Of a stretch of DNA of 64,000 bases, positions 53,955 through 63,059 are shown one piece after another. The translations under genes and the position numbers were made by a program. The stretch comes from Nocardiopsis sp. N85 (lineage in GTDB: Bacteria > Actinomycetota > Actinomycetes > Streptosporangiales > Streptosporangiaceae). A model generated the notes under the pieces. That model saw only the letters and a program-made list of their open reading frames with translations, did not search any database and was not told where the DNA came from. Position 1 is the first letter of the stretch. Each line of letters starts with the position of its first letter. The stretch lies in contig NZ_JARBUT010000022.1 of the NCBI RefSeq assembly GCF_028882275.1, forward strand, positions 46,229 through 110,228, in the 5' to 3' direction.

Positions 53955-54903
53955 GGGGCCTCCGGGAACGGGAGGGTTACCCTTCGACCTTCGCCGATGC
54001 GGGGGACGCGGGAAAGCCCCGATCGCGCACCTGTGGACAACTCACCGGGTCGAGGAAGGGGCGAGGAGGGTGCCGGACCGGAGGGGTTCCGAAGACCTGC
54101 GGGCGGGATGCGCACACGGGGGCGGATGCACATCCCGCCCGACAGGCTCGGCGAGCGGGCCTCGTGCGACGTCCCGCGATAGGGGGGAGCGCGGGTGGGT
54201 CGCCGTCTCGGCCCTGGGGGGAGGGCCGGGCCCGCCCTTCGGAAGGGTCGACGAGGGGAGGGGATCCCCCGGACCACCGAAAAGCGCGTCGGCACGTGCG
54301 TTCCACGCGGGGCCGGTGCCGTCGGGCCGCGTAGGGAATACGCGCACGCCGAGGCTTTTACCGAAGTGGTGGGAACCGGTTCCCGTCGGAACGACGGGAA
54401 CGACGTTACCACGTGACGCTGTGTATCGGTTCGGGAATCCAGGATGAAAAGTTGGGTCAACCACCTTTTCGGATCCCGGCTCCTGTCGTACAAAGAAAGT
54501 GATCGGTGGCTGAGATCCACCCTGACAGGTGAACCGGGAACCCACGCGCCAGCAGGCCTCGTTAGGCCCGCCTCGATCGAGGTGCTCTGCGAAGCACCAG
54601 GTCAGGCTATATGAATGGACGCTTGCTAACCCGGTGCAACGTGTCGGAGACGGCGCCCGGCGGATTCTCCGCGGGGCGTCGTTCGTCGTGTTCGACAGGA
54701 GTGCGAAGCAACTCCGAAACATTCGGTAACGGGTGAGCGTGACCGAACCGGTATCCTTCGTGCCTCGACCGGACCGTAAATGGACGAGTGATGGGCGTTG
54801 TTTCCCGTTCACCGTCCCGACGGCCCCTGTTCGGAGGTCCACCCGGACCGGCCGGCGGAGATCGAGGATCCGCACCCGGTGGCTCCGGGGCCCCGGTCCG
54901 GTC
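53955..54903. other. Gene-free interval upstream of ssd with candidate structured RNA
   Basis: These 949 bp have no credible gene, and 54400-54730 is less GC-rich than the surroundings. Positions 54482-54715 contain several well-formed stem-loops (see separate entry). The ssd promoter must lie here on the minus strand but cannot be pinned. Confidence 0.45.
54482..54715 (+). ncRNA. Candidate structured RNA or regulatory leader
   Basis: Nested stem CCTGTC/GACAGG (54482-54487 with 54524-54529) encloses GGTGG/CCACC. A long-range pair CCGGG (54534-54538) with CCCGG (54630-54634) encloses GGCC/GGCC, the palindrome CCTCGATCGAGG (54571-54582) and GGTGCT/AGCACC (54581-54586 with 54593-54598). A further hairpin GGAGT/ACTCC lies at 54698-54715. 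Strand is uncertain. Found by eye, without covariation support. Confidence 0.3.
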
Positions 54904-55716
54904 TCACCCGCGCTTGAGCGCCTCGCACGTGGCCAGCGAGTCCTGGGCCCCGGCCCGCACCGCACGGCAGCAGTAGGCGACCCACGCGGCCACACCCTCG
55001 GGCGTTCCGCCCATGTACCCGCGCAGCGCAGGCGCGTACTCCTCTGACAGCGTCCGATGACCCAGTTCGGAGGGCACCAACGACTTGGGGTCCAGCCCGC
55101 GCTCCACCAGCGTCAACCGCTCGGCGGCGCGCGCCACGATCCCGTCGCCCCAACCGAAGGGGCGGATCGCCATCAGTTCGCCGTGCACCACCGCCGAGGT
55201 GACCAGCGCCGGCACCGAGGTGCGCGCGGCCAGCAGCGCGTAGAGGCCCTCCATCCGGGCGTGCGCGGCCTCGGGGGACAACGGTGCGCCCACCCCCAGC
55301 GGGTCCTCGACCCGCTCTCCGGCCAGCCGCGGTCGCCCCAGGGCGTCGGCGGACACCGCGTCCGCCGCGGCGAGCGTGTGCAGGCGGGCCAGCACCTGGC
55401 GGGGCGCCTTCGGCCAGGTCTCCACCAGGGTCCCCAGCTCACCACCGACCCGCAGCGCGCCCTTGATCCGGGTGTCGTACACGTGCCCGGCGCGGATCTC
55501 GTCCATCGACACCTCGGCGCCCTCCAGGGCGGCCGACGCGCACGCTCCGCGCAGGGAGGACTCCATGGACACGTCGCTGCTGCGACGGCGCAGGATCCGG
55601 TGACCCAGCAGCCGGTCCACCAGGGTCCGGGTCTCCTCCACGGCCTCGGCCACGCCGGGGAGCGCGGCGATCCGGGCCAGCGGATCGGTCTGGGCGGCAG
55701 AAGTCGTTTCGCTCAC
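54904..55716 (-). CDS. Fic-like protein with degenerate active site
   Basis: A 270-residue Fic-fold protein. The active-site loop reads A-I-R185-P-F-G-W-G-D191-G-I-V-A-R196 where active Fic enzymes have HPFxxGNGRxxR, so the catalytic His and the Asn are replaced. An inhibitory-helix motif S61-x3-E65-G66 (SAALEG) is retained at the N-terminus. Streptomycetes keep a similar gene beside acs. GTG 55716 is preceded by TATGTT with seven bases between, indicating a leaderless start; ATGs further upstream are disfavoured. Confidence 0.75.
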   Translation of the reverse strand: MSETTSAAQTDPLARIAALPGVAEAVEETRTLVDRLLGHRILRRRSSDVSMESSLRGACASAALEGAEVSMDEIRAGHVYDTRIKGALRVGGELGTLVETWPKAPRQVLARLHTLAAADAVSADALGRPRLAGERVEDPLGVGAPLSPEAAHARMEGLYALLAARTSVPALVTSAVVHGELMAIRPFGWGDGIVARAAERLTLVERGLDPKSLVPSELGHRTLSEEYAPALRGYMGGTPEGVAAWVAYCCRAVRAGAQDSLATCEALKRG

Positions 55717-55941
55717 GCGCTCCAACATACGCGCCGGTAACACCGGCCACCGACGTCCGACGCGTCCCCGCCCGTCCCTTTCCGCCCTGTCGCGCGACCG
55801 CTCGTCGTCCCCCGGTGACCGTTCACCGACCGTTCGTCGCGTGCCGGGTCGTCCCCGGCGCTGGACCCGACCCTGGATGTTCCACAGGTACAGACCACAT
55901 GATTAATTTGGTGTGAACCAGCCAACGTAAGGAGAATCACA

Positions 55942-57912
55942 GTGGCCGACAGCACTCCTCCGAGCCAGGAGACACTGTCCAACCTTCTCCACGAGACGCG
56001 CAGCTTCCCTCCGCCGGCCGAGCTGGCCGCGAGCGCCAACGTCAAGGCCGAGGTCTACGACGAGGCCGCCGAGGACCGCCTGGGTTTCTGGGAGGAGCAG
56101 GCTCGCAGGCTCCAGTGGGACCAGCCCTGGGACAGCGTCCTCGACTGGCAGCCGCCCTTCGCCAAGTGGTTCGTCAACGGCAGGCTCAACGCCTCCGTCA
56201 ACTGCGTGGACCGCCACGTCGCCAACGGCCTCGGCGACCGTGTCGCCTACCACTGGGAGGGTGAGCCGGGCGACACCCGCAGCATCACCTACGCCGAACT
56301 CAAGGACATGGTCTCCCAGGCCGCCAACGCCCTCACCGGGCTCGGCGTCACCAAGGGCGACCGCGTCGCCATCTACATGCCGATGATCCCCGAGACGATC
56401 GTCGCGATGCTGGCCTGCGCCCGCCTCGGCGCCGTCCACATGGTCGTCTTCGGCGGCTTCTCCGTCGACGCGCTCGGCCAGCGCCTGGACGACAGCCAGG
56501 CCAAGCTCGTCATCACCGCGGACGGCGGCTACCGGCGCGGCAAGCCCAGCGCGCTCAAGCCCGCCGTGGACGGCGCGGTCGCCGACCGCCCCGCCGTGGA
56601 GAACGTCCTCGTCGTCCGCCGCACCGGCCAGGACGTCGAGTGGACCGACCGCGACGTGTGGTGGCACGACCTCGTCGACTCCCAGAGCACCGAGCACACC
56701 CCCGAGGCGCACGACGCCGAGACGCCGCTGTACATCATGTACACCAGCGGCACCACGGCCAAGCCCAAGGGCATCCTGCACACCACCGGCGGTTACCTCA
56801 CCCAGGCGTCGTACACCCACTGGGCGGTCTTCGACCTCAAGCCCGAGACCGACGTCTACTGGTGCGCCGCCGACATCGGCTGGGTCACCGGCCACTCCTA
56901 CATCGTCTACGGCCCGCTCTCCAACGCCGCGACGACCGTCCTCTACGAGGGCACCCCGGACACCCCGCACCGCGGCCGGTTCTGGGAGATCATCGAGAAG
57001 TACAAGGTCACCATCGCCTACATGGCCCCGACGGCGATCCGCACCTTCATGAAGTGGGGGGACGACATCCCCGCCAAGTTCGACCTGTCGAGCCTGCGCG
57101 TCATCGGCTCGGTCGGCGAACCCATCAACCCCGAGGCCTACATCTGGTACCGCAAGCACATCGGCGGTGACCGCACCCCCGTCGTGGACACCTGGTGGCA
57201 GACCGAGACCGGCGCCATCATGGTGAGCCCCCTCCCGGGCGTCACCTCCGGCAAGCCCGGGGCGGCCATGCGCGGCCTGCCCGGCATCGCCGCCGACGTC
57301 GTGGACGAGAACGGCAACTCGGTGCCCGACGGCGAAGGCGGCTTCATCGTCATCCGCGAGCCGTGGCCCTCCATGCTCCGCGGCATCTGGGGCGACCCCG
57401 AGCGCTACAAGGACACCTACTGGTCGCGCTTCGAGGGCCTGTACTTCCCGGGCGACGGTGCCAAGAAGGACGAGGACGGCGACCTGTGGCTGCTCGGCCG
57501 CGTCGACGACGTCATGCTCGTCTCCGGCCACAACATCTCCACCACCGAGGTCGAGTCCGCCCTGGTCTCGCACCCCACGGTGGCGGAGGCCGCCGTGGTC
57601 GGCGCCGCCGACAAGGTGACCGGTCAGGCCATCGTCGGCTTCGTGATCCTGCGCAGCGGCGCCGAGGAGGTCTCCGAGGAGACGCTCAAGGCCCTGCGCG
57701 ACCACGTCGGCACCTCCCTGGGCCCGATCGCCAAGCCGGCCCGCCTGCTGGCCGTGCCCGAACTGCCCAAGACCCGTTCGGGCAAGATCATGCGCCGCCT
57801 GCTGCGCGACATCGCCGAGCACCGAGCGGTCGGTGACACCTCCACGCTCACCGACTCCTCGATCATGGAGGTCATCGCCAAGCAGCTGCCGCCCGCCCCG
57901 CAGGACGACTGA
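55942..57912 (+). CDS. acs: Acetate-CoA ligase (acetyl-CoA synthetase)
   Basis: A 656-residue AMP-forming enzyme converting acetate, ATP and CoA to acetyl-CoA. The A3 motif is YTSGTTAKPKG (267-277), the acetate-pocket tryptophan lies in DTWWQTETGA, and the C-terminal catalytic K615 in KTRSGKIMRR is the usual acetylation site. The N-terminal ACAS_N domain (ARRLQWDQPWDSVLDWQPPF) is present. Start GTG with AAGGAG upstream. A strong terminator follows at 57930-57966. Confidence 0.96.
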   Translation: MADSTPPSQETLSNLLHETRSFPPPAELAASANVKAEVYDEAAEDRLGFWEEQARRLQWDQPWDSVLDWQPPFAKWFVNGRLNASVNCVDRHVANGLGDRVAYHWEGEPGDTRSITYAELKDMVSQAANALTGLGVTKGDRVAIYMPMIPETIVAMLACARLGAVHMVVFGGFSVDALGQRLDDSQAKLVITADGGYRRGKPSALKPAVDGAVADRPAVENVLVVRRTGQDVEWTDRDVWWHDLVDSQSTEHTPEAHDAETPLYIMYTSGTTAKPKGILHTTGGYLTQASYTHWAVFDLKPETDVYWCAADIGWVTGHSYIVYGPLSNAATTVLYEGTPDTPHRGRFWEIIEKYKVTIAYMAPTAIRTFMKWGDDIPAKFDLSSLRVIGSVGEPINPEAYIWYRKHIGGDRTPVVDTWWQTETGAIMVSPLPGVTSGKPGAAMRGLPGIAADVVDENGNSVPDGEGGFIVIREPWPSMLRGIWGDPERYKDTYWSRFEGLYFPGDGAKKDEDGDLWLLGRVDDVMLVSGHNISTTEVESALVSHPTVAEAAVVGAADKVTGQAIVGFVILRSGAEEVSEETLKALRDHVGTSLGPIAKPARLLAVPELPKTRSGKIMRRLLRDIAEHRAVGDTSTLTDSSIMEVIAKQLPPAPQDD

Positions 57913-57929
57913 CACGCGCACCGACACAC

Positions 57930-57966
57930 GGGGCGCCCCGGACCCTTCACCGTTCCGGGGCGCCCC
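57930..57966 (+). terminator. Terminator after acs
   Basis: GGGGCGCCCCGGA (57930-57942) and TCCGGGGCGCCCC (57954-57966) form a 13-bp stem with an 11-base loop. Confidence 0.7.
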
Positions 57967-58107
57967 TTCCCAGCAGGGAACGCTCACCCCGATGAACAAA
58001 CCGGGGCCTCCCTTTGTGCGTGCCGTGAAGGACACCGATGGCGGTGCATGTGCGAGGATGCGGAGGATCATCCGCATGTTCGGACCGACAAGAAGGGAAA
58101 CCCCGCG

Positions 58108-58596
58108 ATGGTGGACAAGCCGGGTGCCGGTGGACCTGGCACATCCAGTGACGGCGACCGCTCCGTCGGCGAACTCGTCTCCGACGTCACCGACAACCTC
58201 TCCCGTCTGGTGCGTCTGGAACTCCAGCTCGCCAAGGTGGAGGCCAAGGCCGAAGCGGCCAAGGTCGGCAAGGGCATCGCCGGTTTCGCGGTGTTCGCCG
58301 TGCTGGCGCACATCTTCGTGATCCTCCTTTCGGTGACCATCGCCTTCGTCCTGTACGAGGTGGCGGGTCTGCCGGGGTGGGCCTCCTTCGCCATCGTCAC
58401 GGGCTTCTATCTGCTCATCGCGCTCGTGTCGGCGCTGTTCGGCCTGCTCAGCTTCCGCAAGCTCAGGGGCTTGGAGCGCACCCAGGTGACCGGGGCGCGC
58501 CTGGGCCAGATCCTGCGCCGTGAGGTCGTCCCCCCGGGCGCGCGCGACATCGCCACCACCGACCAGGCCGGCGCCACCGCCACCTCCGGACGCTAG
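58108..58596 (+). CDS. Phage-holin-superfamily (DUF1469) membrane protein
   Basis: A 162-residue protein with a cytoplasmic amphipathic helix (LVRLELQLAKVEAKAEAAKV) and two membrane helices (about 72-95 and 102-125), the usual actinobacterial Holin-X-3/DUF1469 layout. Its function is unknown; phage lysis is not implied. ATG 58108 follows GAAGGG. The alpha/beta-hydrolase gene begins 10 bp after its stop, so the two are likely cotranscribed. Confidence 0.85.
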   Translation: MVDKPGAGGPGTSSDGDRSVGELVSDVTDNLSRLVRLELQLAKVEAKAEAAKVGKGIAGFAVFAVLAHIFVILLSVTIAFVLYEVAGLPGWASFAIVTGFYLLIALVSALFGLLSFRKLRGLERTQVTGARLGQILRREVVPPGARDIATTDQAGATATSGR

Positions 58597-58606
58597 CCGC
58601 GCCACC

Positions 58607-59512
58607 GTGCTGGACGACTCGGCCGCCTACGTCGACGGCCCGTGGGACCACCGGACCGTCGGGGCCGCGGGCACCCGCTTCCACGTCGCCGAACTCGGTG
58701 AGGGGCCGCTGGTGCTGTTCCTGCACGGGTTCCCCCAGTTCTGGTGGGCGTGGCGGCACCAGATGACCGCACTCGCCGACGCCGGGTACCGGGCGGTCGC
58801 CGTCGACCTGCGCGGATACGGGGGCAGCGACAAGACCCCTCGCGGATACGACCTGGTCACACTGGCCCAGGACGCCGCCTGCCTGGTCCGCGCGCTGGGT
58901 GCGCGCGAGGCAGCGGTGGCCGGCCACGGGGTCGGCGGTCTGATCGGTTGGACCATGACCGCCTACCACCCGGGCACGGTCCGCGCCCTGGCGGCGGTCT
59001 CGGCCCCGCACCCGCGCCGGGCCGCCCGGGTCCTGCTCGCCGGCGGCCTCGGGACACGCCACATGCTCCGGGCCCAACTGCCGATCCTGCCCGAGCACCG
59101 CCTCCTCGCCGACGGCTGCGCCCGGGTCGGCGACCTGCTGCGGGAGTGGTCCGGTCCCGACTGGCCCGACGCCGAGGCCGAGATGCTCTACCGGACCGCG
59201 TTCTCCATCCCCAAGGTGTCCCACTGCTCTTTGGAGTACCACCGGTGGATCGCCCGTTCCCGGCTGCGCCCCGACGGGCTGCGCTACCACGCGCGCATGG
59301 GCGCCCCGGTGCGGGTCCCGGTGCTCCAGCTCCACGGCTCCCTCGATCCGGTGTGTCCGCCCGGGACGGCTCGCGCCTCACAGGGCTCGGTGACGGGGGC
59401 CTACCGTTGGAGGGGGATCCCCGGCGCCGGGCACTTCCCCCACGAGGAACGCCCGGACGCGGTCTCGGGCGCGCTCGTGGAGTGGCTCGGCGACCTCCCC
59501 GACGGTGACTGA
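58607..59512 (+). CDS. Alpha/beta hydrolase fold protein with non-canonical nucleophile elbow
   Basis: A 301-residue protein resembling epoxide hydrolases: oxyanion motif HGFPQFW (40-46), VDLRGYGGSDKTP and the terminal His region GAGHFPHEERPD. At the nucleophile elbow it has G106-H-G108-V-G-G where active enzymes have Asp or Ser at the third position, so the nucleophile is missing. It may be inactive as a hydrolase or use another chemistry. Start GTG 58607; homology does not extend into the longer upstream frame, which overlaps the holin-like gene. Confidence 0.8.
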   Translation: MLDDSAAYVDGPWDHRTVGAAGTRFHVAELGEGPLVLFLHGFPQFWWAWRHQMTALADAGYRAVAVDLRGYGGSDKTPRGYDLVTLAQDAACLVRALGAREAAVAGHGVGGLIGWTMTAYHPGTVRALAAVSAPHPRRAARVLLAGGLGTRHMLRAQLPILPEHRLLADGCARVGDLLREWSGPDWPDAEAEMLYRTAFSIPKVSHCSLEYHRWIARSRLRPDGLRYHARMGAPVRVPVLQLHGSLDPVCPPGTARASQGSVTGAYRWRGIPGAGHFPHEERPDAVSGALVEWLGDLPDGD

Positions 59513-59533
59513 GCGAGAAAGGCGGGACGTTCG

Positions 59534-60028
59534 ATGTACACGGCGAACGACGACCGGGACCGGGCCTCCGACGGCCGGGCGCAGAACCAGCGACCCCGCG
59601 ACCGCTACGGCCGACCGATGCCGCACGGCGCAGTCGGGGAGGTGGAGCGGGTTCCCGACGACGCCGAGTTCTCCGCGGAGGAAGGTCTGGAAACCGCCCA
59701 ACGTCTGCTCGACGAGGGGTACGCTTTCACCGCCCACGAAGTCCTCGAAGCCGTGTGGAAGTCCTCCCCCGAGTCCGAGCGCGAACTGTGGCGCGGACTC
59801 GCGCAGACGGCGGTGGGCGTCACCCACGCCCAGCGCGGCAACCTCGCCGGGGCCGCGCGCCTCCTGCGTCGTGGCGCCGACCGCGTCGAGCCGTTCGGTC
59901 CCGACGCGCCGCACGGTGTGGACACCGACGGGGTGGCGGCCTTCGCCCGCGGGTTGGCCGACGGCCTGGACGCGGGTCGTGTGACTCCCGGAGACGGGGT
60001 CGACCCGTCCGGTCTGCGCCTGCGCTGA
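59534..60028 (+). CDS. DUF309 domain protein
   Basis: A 164-residue helical protein. After a hydrophilic N-terminus the DUF309 core shows LLDEGYAFTAHEVLEAVWKS with the conserved His-Glu pair and LWRGLAQTAVGVTHAQRGN, then LLRRGADRVEPF. DUF309 proteins are of unknown function and may bind metal through the His/Glu residues. It follows the hydrolase gene by 21 bp, with GAGAAAGGCGGGA as ribosome site. Confidence 0.88.
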   Translation: MYTANDDRDRASDGRAQNQRPRDRYGRPMPHGAVGEVERVPDDAEFSAEEGLETAQRLLDEGYAFTAHEVLEAVWKSSPESERELWRGLAQTAVGVTHAQRGNLAGAARLLRRGADRVEPFGPDAPHGVDTDGVAAFARGLADGLDAGRVTPGDGVDPSGLRLR

Positions 60029-60526
60029 GGCCCGAGGGGACGATGCGGTCCCTGAGGTCCACGAACCCCCTGATGCCTTTGCGGTCCCTCGGGTGTGTGA
60101 GGCCCCTGGGATCCGTGGGTCTCCCGAGGCCTCCGGGGCTCGGTTCCCTTTTTCTGGGCTTATGCGTACTTTAACGTTAACACTGCATTACGTCATTATG
60201 CAAGGCAAATATCGCAGATAAAGGCATTTATGCGTTTTTCGAGATCACCGATGGATCACATCTTTGATCATTCTCGAAAAAGTCGCCAATCCGCACTCTT
60301 CTTTTTTCTTCGGGCTGCGTAGAATTCCCGGATCACCGCCCGCGAGCGCGTGGCGCGGGCAGTGGGCACCACAACCGAAGGTGGCACCGCTTCGACCCCC
60401 GACCACGTGCCGTCGGGCCAGCTCAGGCCCCTTCCGGACGACGGTACGCGCACGACCCGGCGAGGGATTCCCCTCGCCTCGCGTGTACGGGGGAGAAAAG
60501 GTCGTGCCCGTCTCAAGGAGGACGGA
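60029..60526. other. AT-rich regulatory interval and leader of hppA
   Basis: The stretch 60160-60310 is strikingly AT-rich for this genome. It contains TTAACGTTAA (60171-60180), a near-palindrome around 60184-60202, and an exact 10-bp inverted repeat TTTTTCGAGA (60235-60244) with TCTCGAAAAA (60272-60281). TAGAAT (60320-60325) is a good -10, which would give hppA a leader of about 195 nt. Confidence 0.5.
60320..60325 (+). promoter_or_regulatory. -10 element of the hppA promoter
   Basis: TAGAAT lies just after the AT-rich inverted-repeat region; the -35 is poor, suggesting an activator or an alternative sigma factor. Confidence 0.35.
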
Positions 60527-62953
60527 TTGTCTGGGCTCAACCTCGCCGCTCAAAGCGGCACGGCCCTAGCACTGGAAGGCGTCGACTTCACACTCGTCAT
60601 CATCGTCATGGCGGTGGCGCTTCTCGCCCTCGCCGTCGCGGGGGTGCTGGTACGTGAGGTCCTCGCCGCCGGACAGGGCACCGAGCGAATGCGCAACATC
60701 GCCGTCGCGGTCCAGGAGGGAGCGGGTGCCTACCTCAGGCGACAGTTCCGCACCCTCGCGGTCTTCGTCGTGGTCATTCCACTCCTGCTGCTCCTGCTGC
60801 CGGCCGACTCGTGGGCCATCGCCATCGGCCGCTCCCTCTTCTTCGCCCTCGGCGCGCTGCTCTCCGCCGCCACCGGCTTCATCGGCATGTGGCTGGCGGT
60901 CCGGGGCAACGTCCGCGTCGCCGCCGCCGCTCGCGGAGGCGGCGAGAACGACAGCCGCACCGCCATGCGGATCGCCTTCCGCACCGGCGGCGTCGCCGGC
61001 ATGATCACCGTCGGCCTCGGCCTGTTCGGCGCGGCCCTCGTGGTGCTCCTCTACCGGGGCGACGCGCCCATCGTCCTGGAGGGCTTCGGCTTCGGTGCCG
61101 CCCTCCTGGCCATGTTCATGCGCGTCGGCGGCGGCATCTTCACCAAGGCCGCCGACGTCGGCGCCGACCTCGTCGGCAAGGTCGAGCAGGGCATCCCCGA
61201 GGACGACCCCCGCAACGCCGCCACCATCGCCGACAACGTCGGCGACAACGTGGGCGACTGCGCGGGCATGGCCGCCGACCTGTTCGAGTCCTACGCCGTC
61301 GTGCTCGTCGCCTCCCTCATCCTGGGCCGCGTCGCGTTCGGCACCGAAGGCCTGGTCTTCCCGCTGTTGGTCCCGATGATCGGTGTCATCACCGCCATCA
61401 TCGGCATCTTCCTCGTCGCCCCCCGCGCCCGCGACAAGTCGGCGATGTCGGCGATCAACCGCGGTTTCTTCATCTCCGCGGCGATCTCCGCCCTGCTGGT
61501 CACCGCCACCGCCTTCTGGTACCTGCCCGGGAGCTTCGAGGAGCTGTCCGGCGTCAGCCAGGGCGTCCTCGACGAGATCGCCGCGGCCGGCACCGACCCC
61601 GACCCGCGCGTCATCGCGGTCGCCGCGGTCCTCATCGGCCTCGTCCTCGCGGGCGCCATCCAACTGCTCACCGGCTACTTCACCGAGACCGACCGGCGAC
61701 CCGTCCGGGACATCGGCAACAGCTCCGAGACCGGGGCCGCCACCGTCATCCTCTCTGGCATCTCCGTGGGCCTGGAGTCGGCGGTCTACTCCGCGCTGCT
61801 CATCGCCGGCGCCGTCTACGCGGCGTTCCTCCTGGGCGGCGGTTCCATCACCCTGAGCCTGTTCGCCGTCGCCCTCGCCGGCACCGGCCTGCTCACCACC
61901 GTCGGCATCATCGTCGCGATGGACACCTTCGGCCCCGTCTCCGACAACGCCCAGGGCATCGCCGAGATGTCCGGCGACGTCCAGGGCAAGGGCGCCGAGA
62001 TCCTCACGAGCCTGGACGCCGTCGGCAACACCACCAAGGCGATCACCAAGGGCATCGCCATCGCCACGGCGGTCCTGGCCGCCACCGCGCTCTTCGGCGC
62101 CTTCCGCACCTCCGTGCAGGAACAGCTCGGCGACACGGAGGTGTTCTCGCTGTCCCTGGACCACCCCGACGTCCTGGTCGGGGTGATCATCGGCGCCAGC
62201 GTGGTGTTCTTCTTCTCCGGTCTGGCGATCACCGCCGTCGGCCGCGCCGCCGGCCGGGTGGTCCTGGAGGTGCGCGAACAGTTCCGCACCCGCCCGGGGA
62301 TCATGGACGGCACGGAGAAGCCCGACTACGCCCGGGTCGTGGACATCTGCACCCGTGACTCGCTGCGCGAGCTCATCACCCCGGGTCTGCTCGCGGTCCT
62401 GGCGCCCATCGCGGTCGGCTTCGCCCTGGGCTACGCCCCGCTCGGCGCCTTCCTCGGCGGAGCCATCGCCGCCGGTGTCCTCATGGCGGTGTTCCTGGCC
62501 AACTCCGGTGGCGCCTGGGACAACGCCAAGAAGCTGGTCGAGGACGGCCACCACGGCGGTAAGGGCTCGGAGGCCCACGCCGCGACCGTCATCGGCGACA
62601 CCGTCGGAGACCCGTTCAAGGACACGGCGGGCCCGGCCATCAACCCGCTGCTCAAGGTGATGAACCTGGTCGCGCTGATCGTCGCGCCCAGTGTCGTGAT
62701 CTACGCGGACAACGTCGTGCTCCGGGTCGGCGTCAGCGTTCTCGCGGTGGCCGTCCTGGTCGGCGCGGTCCTGTGGTCCAAGCGTCTGGGCTCGGGCACC
62801 GAGACCGAACCGGCCGAACTCGAACGCGACGCTCCCAAGGCCGACGACGACCACGGCGCGCCCACGGACGACGTTCCGGCGGTGGAGGCGGACTCCACCG
62901 TCACCGACGAGAGCACGGAGCGGGACAACAAAGAGGAGGCCCGCACCCAGTGA
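60527..62953 (+). CDS. hppA: Membrane-bound proton-translocating pyrophosphatase
   Basis: An 808-residue integral membrane pump with about 16 helices that couples PPi hydrolysis to H+ export. The substrate motif DVGADLVGKVEQGIPEDDPR and NVGDNVGDCAGMAADLFESY are present, as is the second acidic set DNAQGIAEMS and GDTVGDPFKDT. Lys in GNTTKAITKG marks the K+-independent class. The C-terminal about 45 residues form an acidic cytoplasmic tail. Start TTG 60527 follows AAGGAGG at ideal spacing; the longer upstream frame is not homologous. A terminator follows. Confidence 0.94.
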   Translation: MSGLNLAAQSGTALALEGVDFTLVIIVMAVALLALAVAGVLVREVLAAGQGTERMRNIAVAVQEGAGAYLRRQFRTLAVFVVVIPLLLLLLPADSWAIAIGRSLFFALGALLSAATGFIGMWLAVRGNVRVAAAARGGGENDSRTAMRIAFRTGGVAGMITVGLGLFGAALVVLLYRGDAPIVLEGFGFGAALLAMFMRVGGGIFTKAADVGADLVGKVEQGIPEDDPRNAATIADNVGDNVGDCAGMAADLFESYAVVLVASLILGRVAFGTEGLVFPLLVPMIGVITAIIGIFLVAPRARDKSAMSAINRGFFISAAISALLVTATAFWYLPGSFEELSGVSQGVLDEIAAAGTDPDPRVIAVAAVLIGLVLAGAIQLLTGYFTETDRRPVRDIGNSSETGAATVILSGISVGLESAVYSALLIAGAVYAAFLLGGGSITLSLFAVALAGTGLLTTVGIIVAMDTFGPVSDNAQGIAEMSGDVQGKGAEILTSLDAVGNTTKAITKGIAIATAVLAATALFGAFRTSVQEQLGDTEVFSLSLDHPDVLVGVIIGASVVFFFSGLAITAVGRAAGRVVLEVREQFRTRPGIMDGTEKPDYARVVDICTRDSLRELITPGLLAVLAPIAVGFALGYAPLGAFLGGAIAAGVLMAVFLANSGGAWDNAKKLVEDGHHGGKGSEAHAATVIGDTVGDPFKDTAGPAINPLLKVMNLVALIVAPSVVIYADNVVLRVGVSVLAVAVLVGAVLWSKRLGSGTETEPAELERDAPKADDDHGAPTDDVPAVEADSTVTDESTERDNKEEARTQ

Positions 62954-62982
62954 CCCGCTGATCCCCGGGTGACGCCGGGTAA

Positions 62983-63014
62983 GGGGCCGTCGGAGGAGCG
63001 CCTTCGACGGCCCC
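62983..63014 (+). terminator. Terminator after hppA
   Basis: GGGGCCGTCG (62983-62992) pairs with CGACGGCCCC (63005-63014), followed by TTCT. Confidence 0.65.
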
Positions 63015-63059
63015 TTCTACCCTGGGGGTAACACAACGTATTCAGGGGGGTGGTTCCCG

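Noticed and set aside
54496..54556. TPP riboswitch (contains GGCTGAGAT, ACCCTGA and GAACC in order)
   Set aside because: The second half of the THI box (CTGATC, TAAT and GCGTAGGGA-type motifs) and the first helix are missing, and no thiamine gene follows on either strand.
58108..58596. Prophage holin
   Set aside because: The Holin-X/DUF1469 family is a housekeeping membrane family in actinomycetes; no endolysin or phage structural genes are nearby.
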